This document shows, piece after piece, positions 32,418-44,455 of a DNA stretch of 64,000 bases. The stretch lies in the NCBI GenBank assembly GCA_037178675.1, contig JAYMGJ010000064.1:1-64000 (forward strand), read 5' to 3'. The stretch comes from Scleroderma bovista (lineage: Eukaryota; Basidiomycota; Agaricomycetes; Boletales; Sclerodermataceae). Every line of letters begins with the position of its first letter. Position 1 is the stretch's first letter. Under the pieces are notes generated by a model. The model saw only the letters and a list, made by a program, of their open reading frames with translations. It ran no database searches and was not told the origin of the DNA. Both the position numbers and the translations under genes were made by a program.

Positions 32418-32937
32418 GCGACCACAGTCACTCTCACTCTCTGTCTATAAGCTCCCTCTCTGTCTTTGGACTTGTAGGTCACTCAGTGCTGGCCTAAAGC
32501 TCCACTATTGTTGTTTGTCAGATATATCTTGTATCTGATCAGTTCTCTAGGCTCAAGCGCAGTCTAGCTCATCCATCCACTCTATCCCATCATTCTCCAT
32601 CGCATTCTTGAAGCAGGAACTGTCCCCTTGCTTCCCTGTTGTCCCATCACTGCTGTTACCCCCCCATTGCTGTTCCATCACCACTGCTCAATCCCAGGAC
32701 TCTTCCTCTTCCTAACCACTGTGGTAGGCTGAAGAGGAGTCAATACCATCCCCAGTCGCATCTATTCCCCATCAGAAGCCCTTCCCTTCCCTCCTGCACC
32801 TTGCCTGAAGGCGTGCAGCACCTTCCCCTGAGGAGATCATATACCAGATACGCAAAGGAAGACCACCACTCGCATATTGCTGTCATTTGGTGTTGGTTGT
32901 TGGTTGTTCTGACCTCTTCCCTCACTTAGGCGCACAC

Positions 32938-33699
32938 TGGGCAGGTCAGCCATCTTGCCTCCAAGATGGATATGGTGGCTAAGGATGGGTTGTTTGCTTG
33001 TAGCTCATGGAGTATCTCATCTGAATGACGGCCCTGAAAATGGCTCAGTTCAATGTCCTCATCAATGTCTGATTTACCCATGTCTACTCTGTTTAGTATC
33101 ACTCTATGCCACTTTTTATCTGGAGTAGTGGTACATGTGATATCACTCTTGCCTGTGATGGCGGCCACGATGACGTTCCCGAGGGGTTCCAGGTCTGTCG
33201 CATTGAAGTTGGGGTGGGATATTGCGATACAGTTACCTTTGTCGTTCCATTTGACTGCGATGATACTGGCTTTGGTGCCATGCTGCGCTAGGGCCACATT
33301 GGCTGCCTCCACCGCCTTCATACCTGTCAACCGGTCGTGGTCTAGTACTGTGGGGGGAATCTGTAATACGAGACGAGCTGGATGGTGGCATTGCCAAGGG
33401 TTATTGGGTTGCAAAGGGGGTTGCACTGGCTTTGGGTTCCTTGCCACTGGGCTAGGGTGGAAGGTAGGACCTGTGGTGAAGACCTCTTTGGGCCTGGTTG
33501 GGCTTTGGGAGGGGGTTGGGTTGGGTGCCGCGCGTTTAAGATCTTCTATGTCTTTGGCCAGTTTTCTGATGGCAGATAAGATGTCACCAGAAGGTCCCTG
33601 TTCGTCTGATGATTTTTCCTTTGTGGTTCTGTGGTGTATCTCTTGTACGACACTAAGCATGCACTCCGGGACACCTAAGGCACCAGTTCTCGGTACCAA
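32938..33699 (-). pseudogene. Non-LTR retrotransposon ORF1 fragment
   Basis: A minus-strand frame of about 254 codons has an N-terminal helical part (GDILSAIRKLAKDIEDLKRA) and a Pro-rich linker. A domain ending in KWHRVILNRVDMGK and LHELQANNPSLATISILEARWL follows. This arrangement resembles ORF1 of Agaricomycete LINEs, from memory. It runs straight into the end of LTR-alpha copy 3 at 32,937, so the C-terminus and ORF2 are missing. The LTR supplies the final codons and stop. Confidence 0.55.
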
Positions 33700-34039
33700 T
33701 AGATGTCTTCAGATGGGGTTATTATGTTACGAGAAACCTATCTGAGAGACCAAGCATCCACACCAGAACTACCCAGCTGGCCCTGAAGTTTCATTTTGTC
33801 GGCTGTGCATTGGCAAATCCCCTGCGTTACTTCCATTGCGCCTCTGCCAGCCCTCTGCAGACCCTTCCCCGAGGCTCATCCAGTCTCTACGAGCCTCGCC
33901 AGATGCTTTCCTTCATTCTTGATAACCCATTTCCCACAAATCCCTTTTTTCTTTTATTCCTCTTTCTTCTTCCACGCACTGGTCGACGATGGCGATGCAT
34001 CATGTTACCTGATCATCTCAACCCATTACAACCAAGGGG

Positions 34040-37000
34040 ATGGGCCGGCACTTCACCAGTCCTCGAAAGGCGCGGGACAAGAAGAAATCTCGTACCACAG
34101 TTTCTGTTCCAGGACACGCATCCAAACGGCAGAAGCTCCTTGATGAACTCGGCGACTTACTTACAGCCCAACCTTCTGGACTCAAGCCATCGCTAAACAG
34201 TGGCGTCGAGGCAGCTCCCCCCATCCATTGGCCAGAAGAATTGCCAGAAGCGCTCCAAATAGAGCCAGAAGATATGTTATTTACATTCAACGATGAAGAC
34301 AAGTCGTGTGACGCCACGGAGGAACGTGTTCACACTGCCTGCCTGTCATATCCATACTTTTCCAGTCGCAACTCCGGTCTTACCTTGGCCCGCCTGACCT
34401 CTCCTTAGGCATAGATGCAACTCCGGATCTAGTCCGGCCATCTCCAGCCCCATAGCTGCACTCCAGCTCAACTCTGGTCACTACGTCCATCTCCGCCTCA
34501 GGACTAACCCCTGTCTTCCTACAGACAGATCCGCAGTCTAACTCCTCCATGTCGGACCTGTACCTACCACTAGTCGCTACTCCGGTTTCAGTCCAGCCAC
34601 TCCCTTAGCCTTGTCTGCGACATAGCCCAACTCCGGCTGGTACATCCAACTCCGGCTCAGTTCTGCTCCTGCTCCTGCTCCGCTTCCTCTGTCAGGTCCA
34701 CCAAAGGCTTAGGACATTTCTATGTCCAACTCCGGACCTTCCTCCGGCTACTCCGCCCTTCCTCCACTCGTACACTCCCTCCGCTCATGCACTCCCTCCG
34801 CTCATGCACTCCCTCCGCTCATGCACTCCCTCCGCTCTTGCACTTCCTCCGGTTGTGCACTTCCTCCAGTCCCACTTCCTCCGGTCCTGGACATCGCTCT
34901 TAAGTCCACCTCTGACCCTTACCTGTCCTCTTCCAACCTAGTTCCCTTGTCCCTGCTTTTCCTCCGTCGTCCCTGTAACTCTAGTTCCCCGTGTCTGCTT
35001 CTGCTCCAGTTTATTTTCCTGTCCCTGCTTTATTTTCTTGTACCTGGTTTATTTTCCTGTCTGCTTCTGCTCTGTCCCTTGTCCCGACTAGGGTGTTTAC
35101 TTGTCACCGTATATACTCACCTCTAGTTCTCTTCACTATATAAACTACTGTACTCCAGCCTAGTAGTCCTTAGATCAAATCTCGACTAAGATACTCCTCC
35201 CTCTGTACTACCCATCATGCTCTCCTAATTCCACTCTGTTCCCCTGAACTCCGGCCAACTCCGGTCTCCGTCCTATCTCGTCCCCTTGGTCCTATGTCCA
35301 ATCCTAGCAAGTCTCCTACTCACACAAGGGCAAAAGCCACCTCTGTCCCAGACTCGACGCTAGACCCCTGAGGACTTATCCCACCTCTGGGATGTCCCTC
35401 ACTCCGGACAAGCTGCGCTTTACTCCGGTCCACTTTCCTGCGGTCCGGACTTACTCCGCAAAACCCGGACTTACTCCCAGTGCTTCTCCAGTGCCCGGAC
35501 TTCATCCATATGACCCGGACTTGACTCTCTGCACTAAGTAGCACATACTAGTGTCTGGACTTACCTCCTCATTAGTCCCCTGCATCCCTGGACCTCCTAG
35601 TAAGATCGTTGAGGAGAACCGATCCTGACACTGCCCTACTACCAGGTCTATCTCTATGTGTGCTGGCTGGAAGTCTCTCATTCCAACCATTGTCGACCCC
35701 TTCCTCAAGTACTCGGCAGCTGTGCTTGGCCAACCGATAGTTGCGCTTGGCTCTCGGATTTCTTCGTGTACATCAAATTGTCAAGAGCAAAAGCTAACTA
35801 CTGTATTATGTTTATTTTTTGATCGTAAGGAACTGCAACCTCTAGCTGTCCCCCCACCTAACAATAAATCACCAGGTTTTGCATCCATAGATGTTCATAG
35901 TTGTTACTGTTCCTCGCTCCCTCAAACACTCGTCCTCCATGGATTATTTCCCACTGCACCAGCTCAGCCATGGATGGCTGTTTCAGTCGAGCTTCTCTCG
36001 TTCTATTGTGCCCTTTTCGAGCATTCATGTGATGCGGTTAATGCACTTGCTGCCGCTCTTAGCACCTATTACACAAGGCGAGGTTTCCGTGTAACAAACC
36101 ATAAAGTAAGTGACACCACACCTATCTTTGCTCTCATCACTAACTGTCAACCATATGAGGGTAAGACTGTTGCAGATCCATTTCGACGTGGTCTCAGTCA
36201 GGCCGCGCAATGGTACAACATCCTGCAAGTTGAACTGGAGAAGCAGGTTGACAGCGCCATCCAGCAATCCCAACTTTTCGTCAAGCCCGCAAATGATTCC
36301 TTCGTGGATCCTTTACCTTCCACACCGTCTACCGCTGTGCAACAGGAGTCTTCGTCCTGAAGCTCCTGTGCCGAGATTCTCATCCAACGCTGTCCAGCAT
36401 GCTTTGGCGGCACCTCATTTGGAAGCCCATTGGACAATGGCAGCGATATCCATGTTGCAACAGACGGTAATTTTCACCATCGGCATCGGTGTTCTGCGGG
36501 TGATTGCCTGTCATTCTACGAACCATCTTACTTCATTCCAAAGGGACAGGTAGATGCTGTTGGACGTAATATCGACCACGCCCGCTGCCATCCATCAAAG
36601 TCGTCACAAACCGGAGTTCCCGACGAGGCTATCGATCAATGTGAAGCCTCATATGAGGCTGCAGATGGCCAGAAACCAAAGGCGGCTATGGATAATTTTG
36701 ACGACACCGGACTAATGGCACTTATTTGCAGGCATGACATACTGTTGTTCTTTGCAAACATAGACACGCCGGGCGAACAACAAAAGTACAGCGTCGCTCT
36801 CATCCGCCATCTTTTCTCTCTTCTTCCCTCTCAAGCCATTGTTGTTGTGTTGTACGATGTGGGCTGTGTCCTAGCCCACTCACTCTCTCGTGTAAGCTTC
36901 TCAACTTGTCCTTCTTTGTTCTAAAATGCTAGCTTTCACAGTTCAACATTCTCAGCGAAGACATTGTGTCTCGCCTTCGTTTTGCAACCACAGCCATGCA

Positions 37001-39544
37001 CACTTATGGCCATGAATGGGCATGTCAACTCGTTTACAATCCATGTATTACTTCTGGCTTAGGTTTATCTGATGGAGAAGGTACGGAGCGCCTGTGGTCC
37101 CAATTCATTAAGCTTATTGGCATTGAGCAGGTGTCGTCTGTAAGTTCATTTCATCACAACTGTGTTACTCGCTGATTGTTGCCTAGCGCCAATGCCGCAT
37201 CTGGCTTCTCGACCGTCATGCTGCCACGATCGGTTACGAAATGCGGAGAGAACTCAGTGATTGGATCAGGCACCGCCTACACAGGGGAGTAGGCGAGCAA
37301 GGATCTGCCGCACGCAAAGTCCTTGACAACTGTGGTGTGAGCATTACAGAACTCCGGGAGCAATGGGCCAATCAACGAGTGACACAATTGTCCATCCGAG
37401 CACATAAGTATTGTTTCCTCCCATCACATTCTATTCTACTTCTATTCCATTAGATGCGCCTTCAAGGGTCAAGAAAGAACTCGATAATGTGCTTGCGCTG
37501 CAAGCTGACTTGGACAGTAGCAGTAGGGTGCTGCAACTAGCCCGGGCGACCATCAAAAAGGGGAACACATCCTCTAGTGTTCTAGATGTGCTTGCAAGCT
37601 TAGAGCACAGTCACGCGAGGCTTGTGACGAAGACCGAGGCTCTGTATTCCTCTCTCAATGTGCATGACCGAATCCCAGAGCTCAAAGATGTTAGCCTTGA
37701 ATTTGTGCAAATCTTACTGATGGCACGGGACCTGAAGATCAATATTCGCAAGAGAGTGGTCGGTAGTTTCTTCGAGTGGGACAAGCTTGACCGCGCAGTT
37801 GGCGGCAAAGACAAGCCTTTAGGTGCGTCCTTGGTTACTGGCCCGTTAGTACTGTCTAAGGCATTATTAGGTACGAAGCTTCATCAACAGACACAGAAAG
37901 CCATTGCAAAGCACCAACCTGCACTGATGGCCGCCATCCGCAAATACAATACTTACTGCGAGCAACTCTCTCAGCTCTATAATCCCACTTGGGTCATTCC
38001 TTTGCCTGCACTGCTACCCACAACACTTGTCGACTCACGAAATAATCCGACTCTCATGCAAGACGTATGGATCACCCCTTCCATGGGTGAGGTCCCTCGA
38101 TGGCTAGAAGATATTGATGTGCGTGATGGTATTCGCGCACTCCTCAAGCACGAATGTTGTTTAGAAGAGCAACACTGTCTTGGTATAGAAGCCGACAACA
38201 TGTGCCGATGGTTTGGCAACGAACTCACTGCCATTCAAGTCGCGTTACGACAGTCTGAAAGTAAGTTCAGCCACTATCAGAAGCTTCTCTGTTAATTGAC
38301 CATTTGTAGACGGAAACTATCATTTCATTTTACGACAGCATCTCGAAGCGATCTTGGAGCTACAGGAGCGATGGACAACCACATTAAGTTCACACTCTCA
38401 TTACATGAACTTGGCGGAGGCTGCTTTCCGAGTTGCAGATACTATAGCCGGAGCCTCGCAGCCCTCTCTGCGTTGGCTAGCCCCAGTCGTTATTGACGAT
38501 CATTTTAACAGTCCCGATGAAGACATGTGGGGACTCACCGACCTACTAGGTACTGAATCCGCAGAACCCCCCGTTGACTCTGAACAGGTTGCCCTCTCCG
38601 ATATCCTTGGACCTGACAATCAAGATGACCTCGAGCATGACCTCGAAGCAGAAGCATCGTCGAGAGTCACCTTGAACTGGGAGCCCCCAAATGTAAGACA
38701 AATGTCTATTGTTCTTAATACCCTCTGACTAGTCGCAGGTGATAAATGCTGATTGTGGAATTGACATGGCAAAGGACACCCATCTCCCAGCCACCATGCC
38801 AACTATCATTCGCGCATCCGTCGATGGTGTCCCTTGACAAACCTTTCTCCCCAGTGATACCAGCCTATTGGCGTCTCCACAGGCCAGACTCAATGATACT
38901 TGTATCAATGGTTGTGCCACCCTTCTATACTCTGCATTCATGCCCATTGCTGTTTGTTGTGCAATTCTCTCGACCCATGATCTCCCCCGTGTCCGCTTTC
39001 ATGCCAATGATGACTCGCTCTGGTGCAATGCCTCATGGACACACTTCTGGGAGAAACCAGTCTGGATCATTCTGATTCACCGTTCATTACCAGGACATTG
39101 GGTCCTCTGCACCGTTGATTTCTCCTCTAGAAAGCTCTTACTTTTTGACAGCCTTGCTGAACAGAAGCCTTGGAAGAACAAAATCAAGGACAGTCAACTT
39201 TGCAAGCTAATACTATCCTAACTTGTGGCTAGGATATCATGTGGCTCATTTGTTGTCTCTCCAGCATTGTGACCCGGAAACTGGGGATGAGCTGACGAGA
39301 TTGTGGCAATTGGATGGCCCAACCCATATTGGTAAGTTTCAAGAAGTTACGTATCTGAGGTTTACTAAATGTTATCGCAGCTAGAACCACGGCAGACTAA
39401 TGGCTACGACTGCGGCATCTGGGTCTTGGCGCAAATGTCTGCCATTCTGAGAGGTTATGACATTACTGACGTTAAAGAGGATGGCATCATCCATTTTAGG
39501 CACTTCCTTCGAGTTCTCATCCATCGCATTGTGGAACCGGCTTG
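34040..39544 (+). CDS. KDZ transposase with C-terminal Ulp1-like protease, split by a solo LTR
   Basis: A second, distinct KDZ gene. The N-terminus (MGRHFTSPRKARDKKKSR) leads, beyond the inserted LTR, to SLIPTIVDPFLKYSA and a CxC1-type region (SCYCSSLPQTLVLHGLFPTA, then FEHSCDAVNALAAAL). Core blocks: CPACFGGTSFG, Asp in HVATDGNFHHRH, GLMALICRHD, Asp in VLYDVGCVL, MHTYGHEWACQLVYNP and Glu in SDGEGTERLWSQF. After a long helical region comes a C48 protease-like domain with His in LPGHWVLCTVDF, Asp in LLFDSL, and Gln and Cys in RQTNGYDCGIWVL. Introns include 38,260-38,309 and 39,331-39,380; the one before 39,235 may use a GC donor. An in-frame TGA at 36,358-36,360, and a frame change around the LTR, mean this copy is probably inactive. 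Confidence 0.85.
34344..35630 (+). mobile_element. Solo LTR, family LTR-B
   Basis: It starts TGTCATATCC and ends GATCCTGACA, with a perfect 5-bp target duplication CTGCC (34,339-34,343 and 35,631-35,635). A TATATAAA box lies at 35,137-35,144. The sequence is packed with CTCCGG/CCGGAC motifs. The 3' half reappears inverted at 62,766-63,329. It interrupts the N-terminal exon of the second KDZ gene. Confidence 0.88.
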
Positions 39545-39683
39545 ATTGCTTTCATCTAATCTAATATATGTAAGTCCGGATCGACAGCCACCACCACCAA
39601 CCATGCGACCAAACCACAGCGGTAACCCATCGCTACGTGCGCAAGAGAGACTGACGAAAACTTGCAGGCACCATCAACCATGA

Positions 39684-39859
39684 TGTAAAGGGAGTAATCT
39701 CCCTTTACTGTTGACCACTAGGTGGTCTGTCCTAGTATAGTAGCGCTTCTGCTTACATAAGCAGAAGTGCCCATATATATAGCGCTGGCACTCGTTACAT
39801 AAGCTAATTATCTTTAACTACTCTACTACTGTACCATCACCTACCCTCAATACAACACA
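39684..39859 (+). mobile_element. 5' LTR of a chromodomain Ty3/Gypsy element
   Basis: A short LTR-like stretch begins TGTAAAGGGAG and ends CAATACAACACA. It contains a perfect 10-bp hairpin (GTAAAGGGAG...CTCCCTTTAC at 39,685-39,708), a second hairpin around CTTCTGCTTA/TAAGCAGAAG (39,747-39,768) and a TATATATAG box near 39,774. No second copy was found downstream of 47,680, so the 3' LTR is missing or lost. Ends are provisional. Confidence 0.55.
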
Positions 39860-39933
39860 GGTCGTGTTCATTGAGGGTGTGACTATCAGTCATCAGAGCC
39901 AGCAGCCATTTACATTTTTTGAACAACCTGGAC

Positions 39934-42786
39934 ATGAGTGTCGTAGGTACTAGCGTGACAACGCGCAGGATGACCTTGAGGAGCGCCACAAGGTCTAGTG
40001 AGCCCGAAAGGACTTGTGAAAAATTTTCCCATGGCAACTGAGCGCCCAACACCGCTGACGGTGGTATGTGGCAGGTTTGCCTAGAGGAAGTAAACAGAGC
40101 CCTTGCTCGTGAGGAGACCAGTGGTCTCGATGATATTTATGAGGTGCCTGAGCCGAGATCAACAACCTCAAGGAATGCTACGAGGACAGGAAGTCCTCTG
40201 ACCAGTCTGCCAGTGAGCACCCCAATGACGGGGATTAGTCGACTGGCGAGTACACCAGTGATAGGAGAGCGGGAGACTTGACTCCACGAGCTCCATTGTG
40301 CCTTCTTCTTCGCCTCCCCATTCTCCCAAGGACCATATCCTCCATGTTATAGTGAGGTGCAGGAGTCCATGCGAGAATTAATGGGGATGCTCGCCGAGGA
40401 CTGGCGAAACACACCCCACGAGGAAAGGGACTACAACCACGGGTTGGTCCCAGGAGGAGACCAGGCGGCTATGTTTGACAGCCTCTGGGTAGCCCTCCTA
40501 ACAGATCCTCAGAATGAGAACACATCGCGCAGGGATGTCTTCTCAAATAGCCTGACATCGAGATTCACTGTCAAGAGTGAAATCGACGACGACGAGGAGC
40601 AGGACCACTCCTCCATCTTCAACACTCCCACTCGCGGGACGAGTGGGCGACGAGTGACATTGAACACTCCACAGGCAGAGAATGACGGGGCATCAAGAGA
40701 CACCCGATCGTGAGACATCCCACCCCACTTGGCTCGGCGTGAAAGTCGTGAAGAAGCAAGGGAAGCCCCTCGATACGAGCATGGCTCCTTTTCCCAGAGG
40801 TACCAGAACCTTCCACCTCTGCTGCCCCCAGGAGGAGGAGGAGGACCAGGAGGAGGAGGAGGAACCAACTCCTCAGACGATGACAGCGATGATGACAGAA
40901 GGCATCGTCGTGAGCACAGAGAAGCACGCTCGGCACGAACTCCAAATCGCTCTGGGCAATTTAATCAACCGAGCTATACAGCTCAGAATTGAGGACTGAC
41001 CCCCAGAATGAGTGGCTATACAGACACTCTGCTCGACTGATACAGACAGCATGTATACGAAGCTGTCGGCCGACCCGGTGATCCAGCGGGTCCAGAAGTG
41101 AAGTTGATGAAGATAACCCAGCCCAAGGCATACAAGGGCCAGGACAGCATCGACATATTCGATGAATGGGTGAACCAGGTTTTACGCTGGTTCAGGATTT
41201 ATAAAGTGACAGGCCCCGCCCGCGACGGGGACAGGGTCACGTACACAGGTGCCTGTCTGGAAGACCTAGCAGGCCAATGGTTTGACCAGGAAGTCGAAGG
41301 CCCGGATCGCATGATCCGTTACTGGACTTTCGAGGACCTCATCTGCACACTCTTCGTGCGATTCATTCACGAAGCCTCTGCACAGAATGCGGCTGAAAAG
41401 TACGATAAGACGAGGTACTCCTCTGAGTGAGGGGCCCTCGCGTTCTACAATGACATGAGACGTCATGCGGCCAGGATGGTCCAGCTGCCGGATGATTATT
41501 CCATGAGGAGGAAGTTCATCAACGGACTCCCGTTGTCGTTGGCAGAGGGAGTCGTGAAGGCACGCAGAATATCCGCAGAACACTCAGCCATGGATCAAAT
41601 CCTGGTCGAGGTTCAGAAGATGGAGAGTGCACTGAAGATGATCAGCAATCACTCTCAAACTCAAGCAGTGAAGAGTCCATTTAGAGGGGCCAGCGCAAGT
41701 GCTCCTGCAAAGGAGAAGTCGAGTTCTGAGAACTCTGGCAATGGGCACAAATATTTCCGCAGGGGAAATGTGCTGTATAAGAAAGCACTGTCCAATGTGA
41801 GACAGCAGCGGGCAGATGGCCAGCGGCCTGGAACGAGGGACGCCGGTCGAGGCACCTACAATAGAGGAGGTGGAGCCTCAGGGAAAGCGAGAGGGACACT
41901 CTCGCGGAAGGACACAGGATGTTTCAACTGCGGCGAAGTGGGACACTTCGCAGACCGCTGCCCCAAACCAAAGAAACAAAATAAGGCCCAATTATTTGCA
42001 GTGGACGTGCAGGAGCCTGACACTGCTGAAGACACTGGCGAGCAGGATAATACTGCCCATGGCGTCATGGACGACCAAGACCCGTCACCAGGGAGTGACG
42101 ACGAGGGGGATCCAGTAGATGGTCCCCAGTACTCGAGTGACGAAGGAGACGTCATCAACATATATGATGATGACAGAGACAGCGATGGAGAACCCGTCGC
42201 ATGTCTCGGGCGGATGTATACCCACGACTCCCATGATGAGGACGTCGTGTACTGCTCGTCCATGACCGTGCGAGACGGAATGGACGTCTGCATTGAGCGG
42301 TTTGAGGTTGACAGCGACGACGAGTCGGACCGCGAGGGGGCACAGAGTGCAGCCCCTGTACCTGCACCCGCGAATGTTGAACCCCGCAAAAATGGCTACC
42401 ACGGGGATGACATCAACGACCTACTGGAGGTCCCAGCCCCTGGACAGGGGCACGAGCATGTAGATGCTCCAGTGAATGTAGCTGCCAACGAAGGGATCGG
42501 CAACTGGGGAGTAATAAACGCAATGGAAAACATTGCAATGCCAGCCACTAACGTGAACCCTCAATGGGAGTGGGATGAACGATTCGGGTTCACCCACCAT
42601 GGCGAATGCCTCACGTGTCGTTTATATCGGCGGCACGTCATCGCATCTGAGCTCGAGGAAGATCCGGGCTTGGAGGCAGCACGAGTGTTTCCTAGCCAGA
42701 GTGCTCGGAGGGCATATGACGATGGATGGATGGCTCACGAACACACCATCCCAGAGACAGGAGTGGTGTTCGTGGGTCTCGCGTGA
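39934..42786 (+). pseudogene. Ty3/Gypsy gag with in-frame TGA stops
   Basis: A single frame runs from ATG 39,934 through gag. It is broken only by TGA codons, at 40,039, 40,279, 40,711, 40,990, 41,038, 41,428 and 42,784. Sequence on both sides of each stop stays in frame. The capsid-like part (about 41,100-41,700) has WVNQVLRWFRIYKV and FINGLPLSL blocks. A CCHC zinc knuckle CFNCGEVGHFADRC lies at about 41,920-41,960. Between 42,000 and 42,780 lies an unusual long acidic stretch rich in Asp/Glu/Ser. The expected protease is absent. A Gly/Pro run lies near 40,830-40,865. Confidence 0.85.
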
Positions 42787-42984
42787 GAGAGGCTCGAGGC
42801 TACCAACGAACCTCTCAATCAACTCGAAACCATAGCACAGATATTCGAGTGTAGCTTGCTGGGTGACCTGCAGGCTGCAATAATCCGACGGAGTACAAAC
42901 CGAGTGCGCAGTCTGATCAACCGCACACTCCAGGTGCTGAGCGCCCCGAGGGACGGCACACCAGAACAACCAGAGGACACTACA

Positions 42985-44455
42985 GAGGAGACAGCTTTTT
43001 CGACTATCTTCGGTACATTCCTGAGTCAGGTCATGCAGCAAGGAGACTGCAATGCCCCCGCCACATTCCAGTGACTCATGACGGTGGTACTGAGAGAGCA
43101 CATTGGACGGTTTGTCCATGTGTATCTTGATGATATATTCGTGTTCAGCAGCACGCTCGAAGAGCACGAGAGGCACTTGCAACTCATGCTCGATGCCTTA
43201 ACGAAGGCGGAATTCTACCTCGAGCGAGAAAAATGCGACTTGTACGCAGAAAAGCTCGATTGCCTCGGGCACATGATCGATGAGCGTGGTGTCCACACAG
43301 ACACAGATAAAATGGTGAGGATACGCAAGTGGAGGAAACCTCGCAACCTGAATGAGGTACAACAATTTGTTGGACTCGTCGAATACCTGGCACAGTTCAT
43401 GCCAGACGTGTCAGCGTACACCACACCGCTCACGGGTATCCAGAGGAATGGACATCCCTTCCTCTGGCGAGAAATCCATGATCAATGTTTCCAAGCGATC
43501 AAGGACCTCGCATGCAAATATCCGATACTGAGGCCGATAAATCCCACCTCGGATGAGCCCATCTGGCTCATATGTGATGCATCCTTGTACGGAGTGGGCG
43601 CACTCTATGGGCAGGGAGAAGACTGGAAGACATGCCGCCCAGCCAGGTTCATGTTGAAGAAGCTAACAGACGCCCAACATAACTATCGGACGTTCAAACG
43701 AGAAACGCTTGCGATACTCGAAGCGCTTCTCAAATGGGAGGATAAACTCCTCGGATTCCCATTCAAAATCGTTACCGATCACGAGGCACTGAAGTACCTC
43801 TCCACTCAACAAAAACTATCGAGTCAACAGATCCGATGGACGGATTACCTGTCCCAATTCAACGCAGAGATCGTCTACATGAAAGGAGTTGAAAACAAGG
43901 TTGCCGACTGCCTGTCCTGTTACTACGAGATGGAAGGAGGCGAAGGAGTCCAGAATGAACACGTTGATTGGGCAAATGCAGACATGAGACTTGACCCAGA
44001 GGGGGATGACCTTCCCCAAGATCGATTAAGGGAGCTACGACTTGCTTTGATGAGAGCAAGTCAAGACGACGTGAGGCGCAGCAATAGACTGCGTGGAAAG
44101 CAAGAGGATTGTCGTATCGAAGCAGCAGAATTGCGTGAACACACAGAACCGAGTAGGGAGAGAGCAGCTCCCGCACATACGAGTGAAGATCTCACTCTAC
44201 TCGAATCCGCGGGGCAGTCGCCTGCCACCCACACTCACTTTCAACAGCAGGACAGCTTCATGGAAGCTGTAAGAACTGGATATAAGGACGACCTGGTGCT
44301 TGCAAAAGTGGCTGAGAAGCCAAAACATCACACCACGTTCGGCATGGATGGCGGACTGATCCATGCCGTGAACAGTGGAGGAGAAAGAGTCCTCTGCATT
44401 CCACAAACGCGATGGAAGGGGGACTTGATGACTGCATGTATCATCAACCACGCGC
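42985..44455 (+). pseudogene. Ty3/Gypsy reverse transcriptase (5'-deleted) and RNase H
   Basis: The frame continues from gag. RT begins abruptly at about 42,985 (AFSTIFGTFLSQVMQQGDC, NAPATFQ), so the protease and the N-terminal third of RT, including the first catalytic Asp motif, are deleted. A TGA at 43,072 replaces the conserved Arg before LMTVVLREHIG. The catalytic YLDD box (VHVYLDDIFVFS), the FVGLVEYLAQF connection, and RNase H (ICDASLYGVGAL; FKRETLAILEAL; VTDHEALKYL) follow. The frame stays open to the LTR-alpha insertion at 44,456. Confidence 0.88.

Larger units (their letters stand above)
30588..32936 (+). mobile_element. LTR-alpha, diverged copy 3
   Basis: It starts TGTCACGCACCAAACGTG and ends in GGCGCACA. 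It has the same order of parts as the other copies: U3 ORF, CTTACCAAT array, TATA box and CTAGGCTCAAGCG block. It is clearly more diverged and longer (2,349 bp). The flanks are GCGG (30,584-30,587) and CTGG (32,937-32,940), which do not form a clear target duplication. The left flank is satellite and the right flank is a non-LTR ORF1 fragment. A recombination junction is a possible explanation. Confidence 0.8.

Noticed and set aside
40357..43078. Gypsy gag-pol as a set of separate small genes
   Set aside because: All segments share one frame and are separated only by TGA codons; they are one broken gene.
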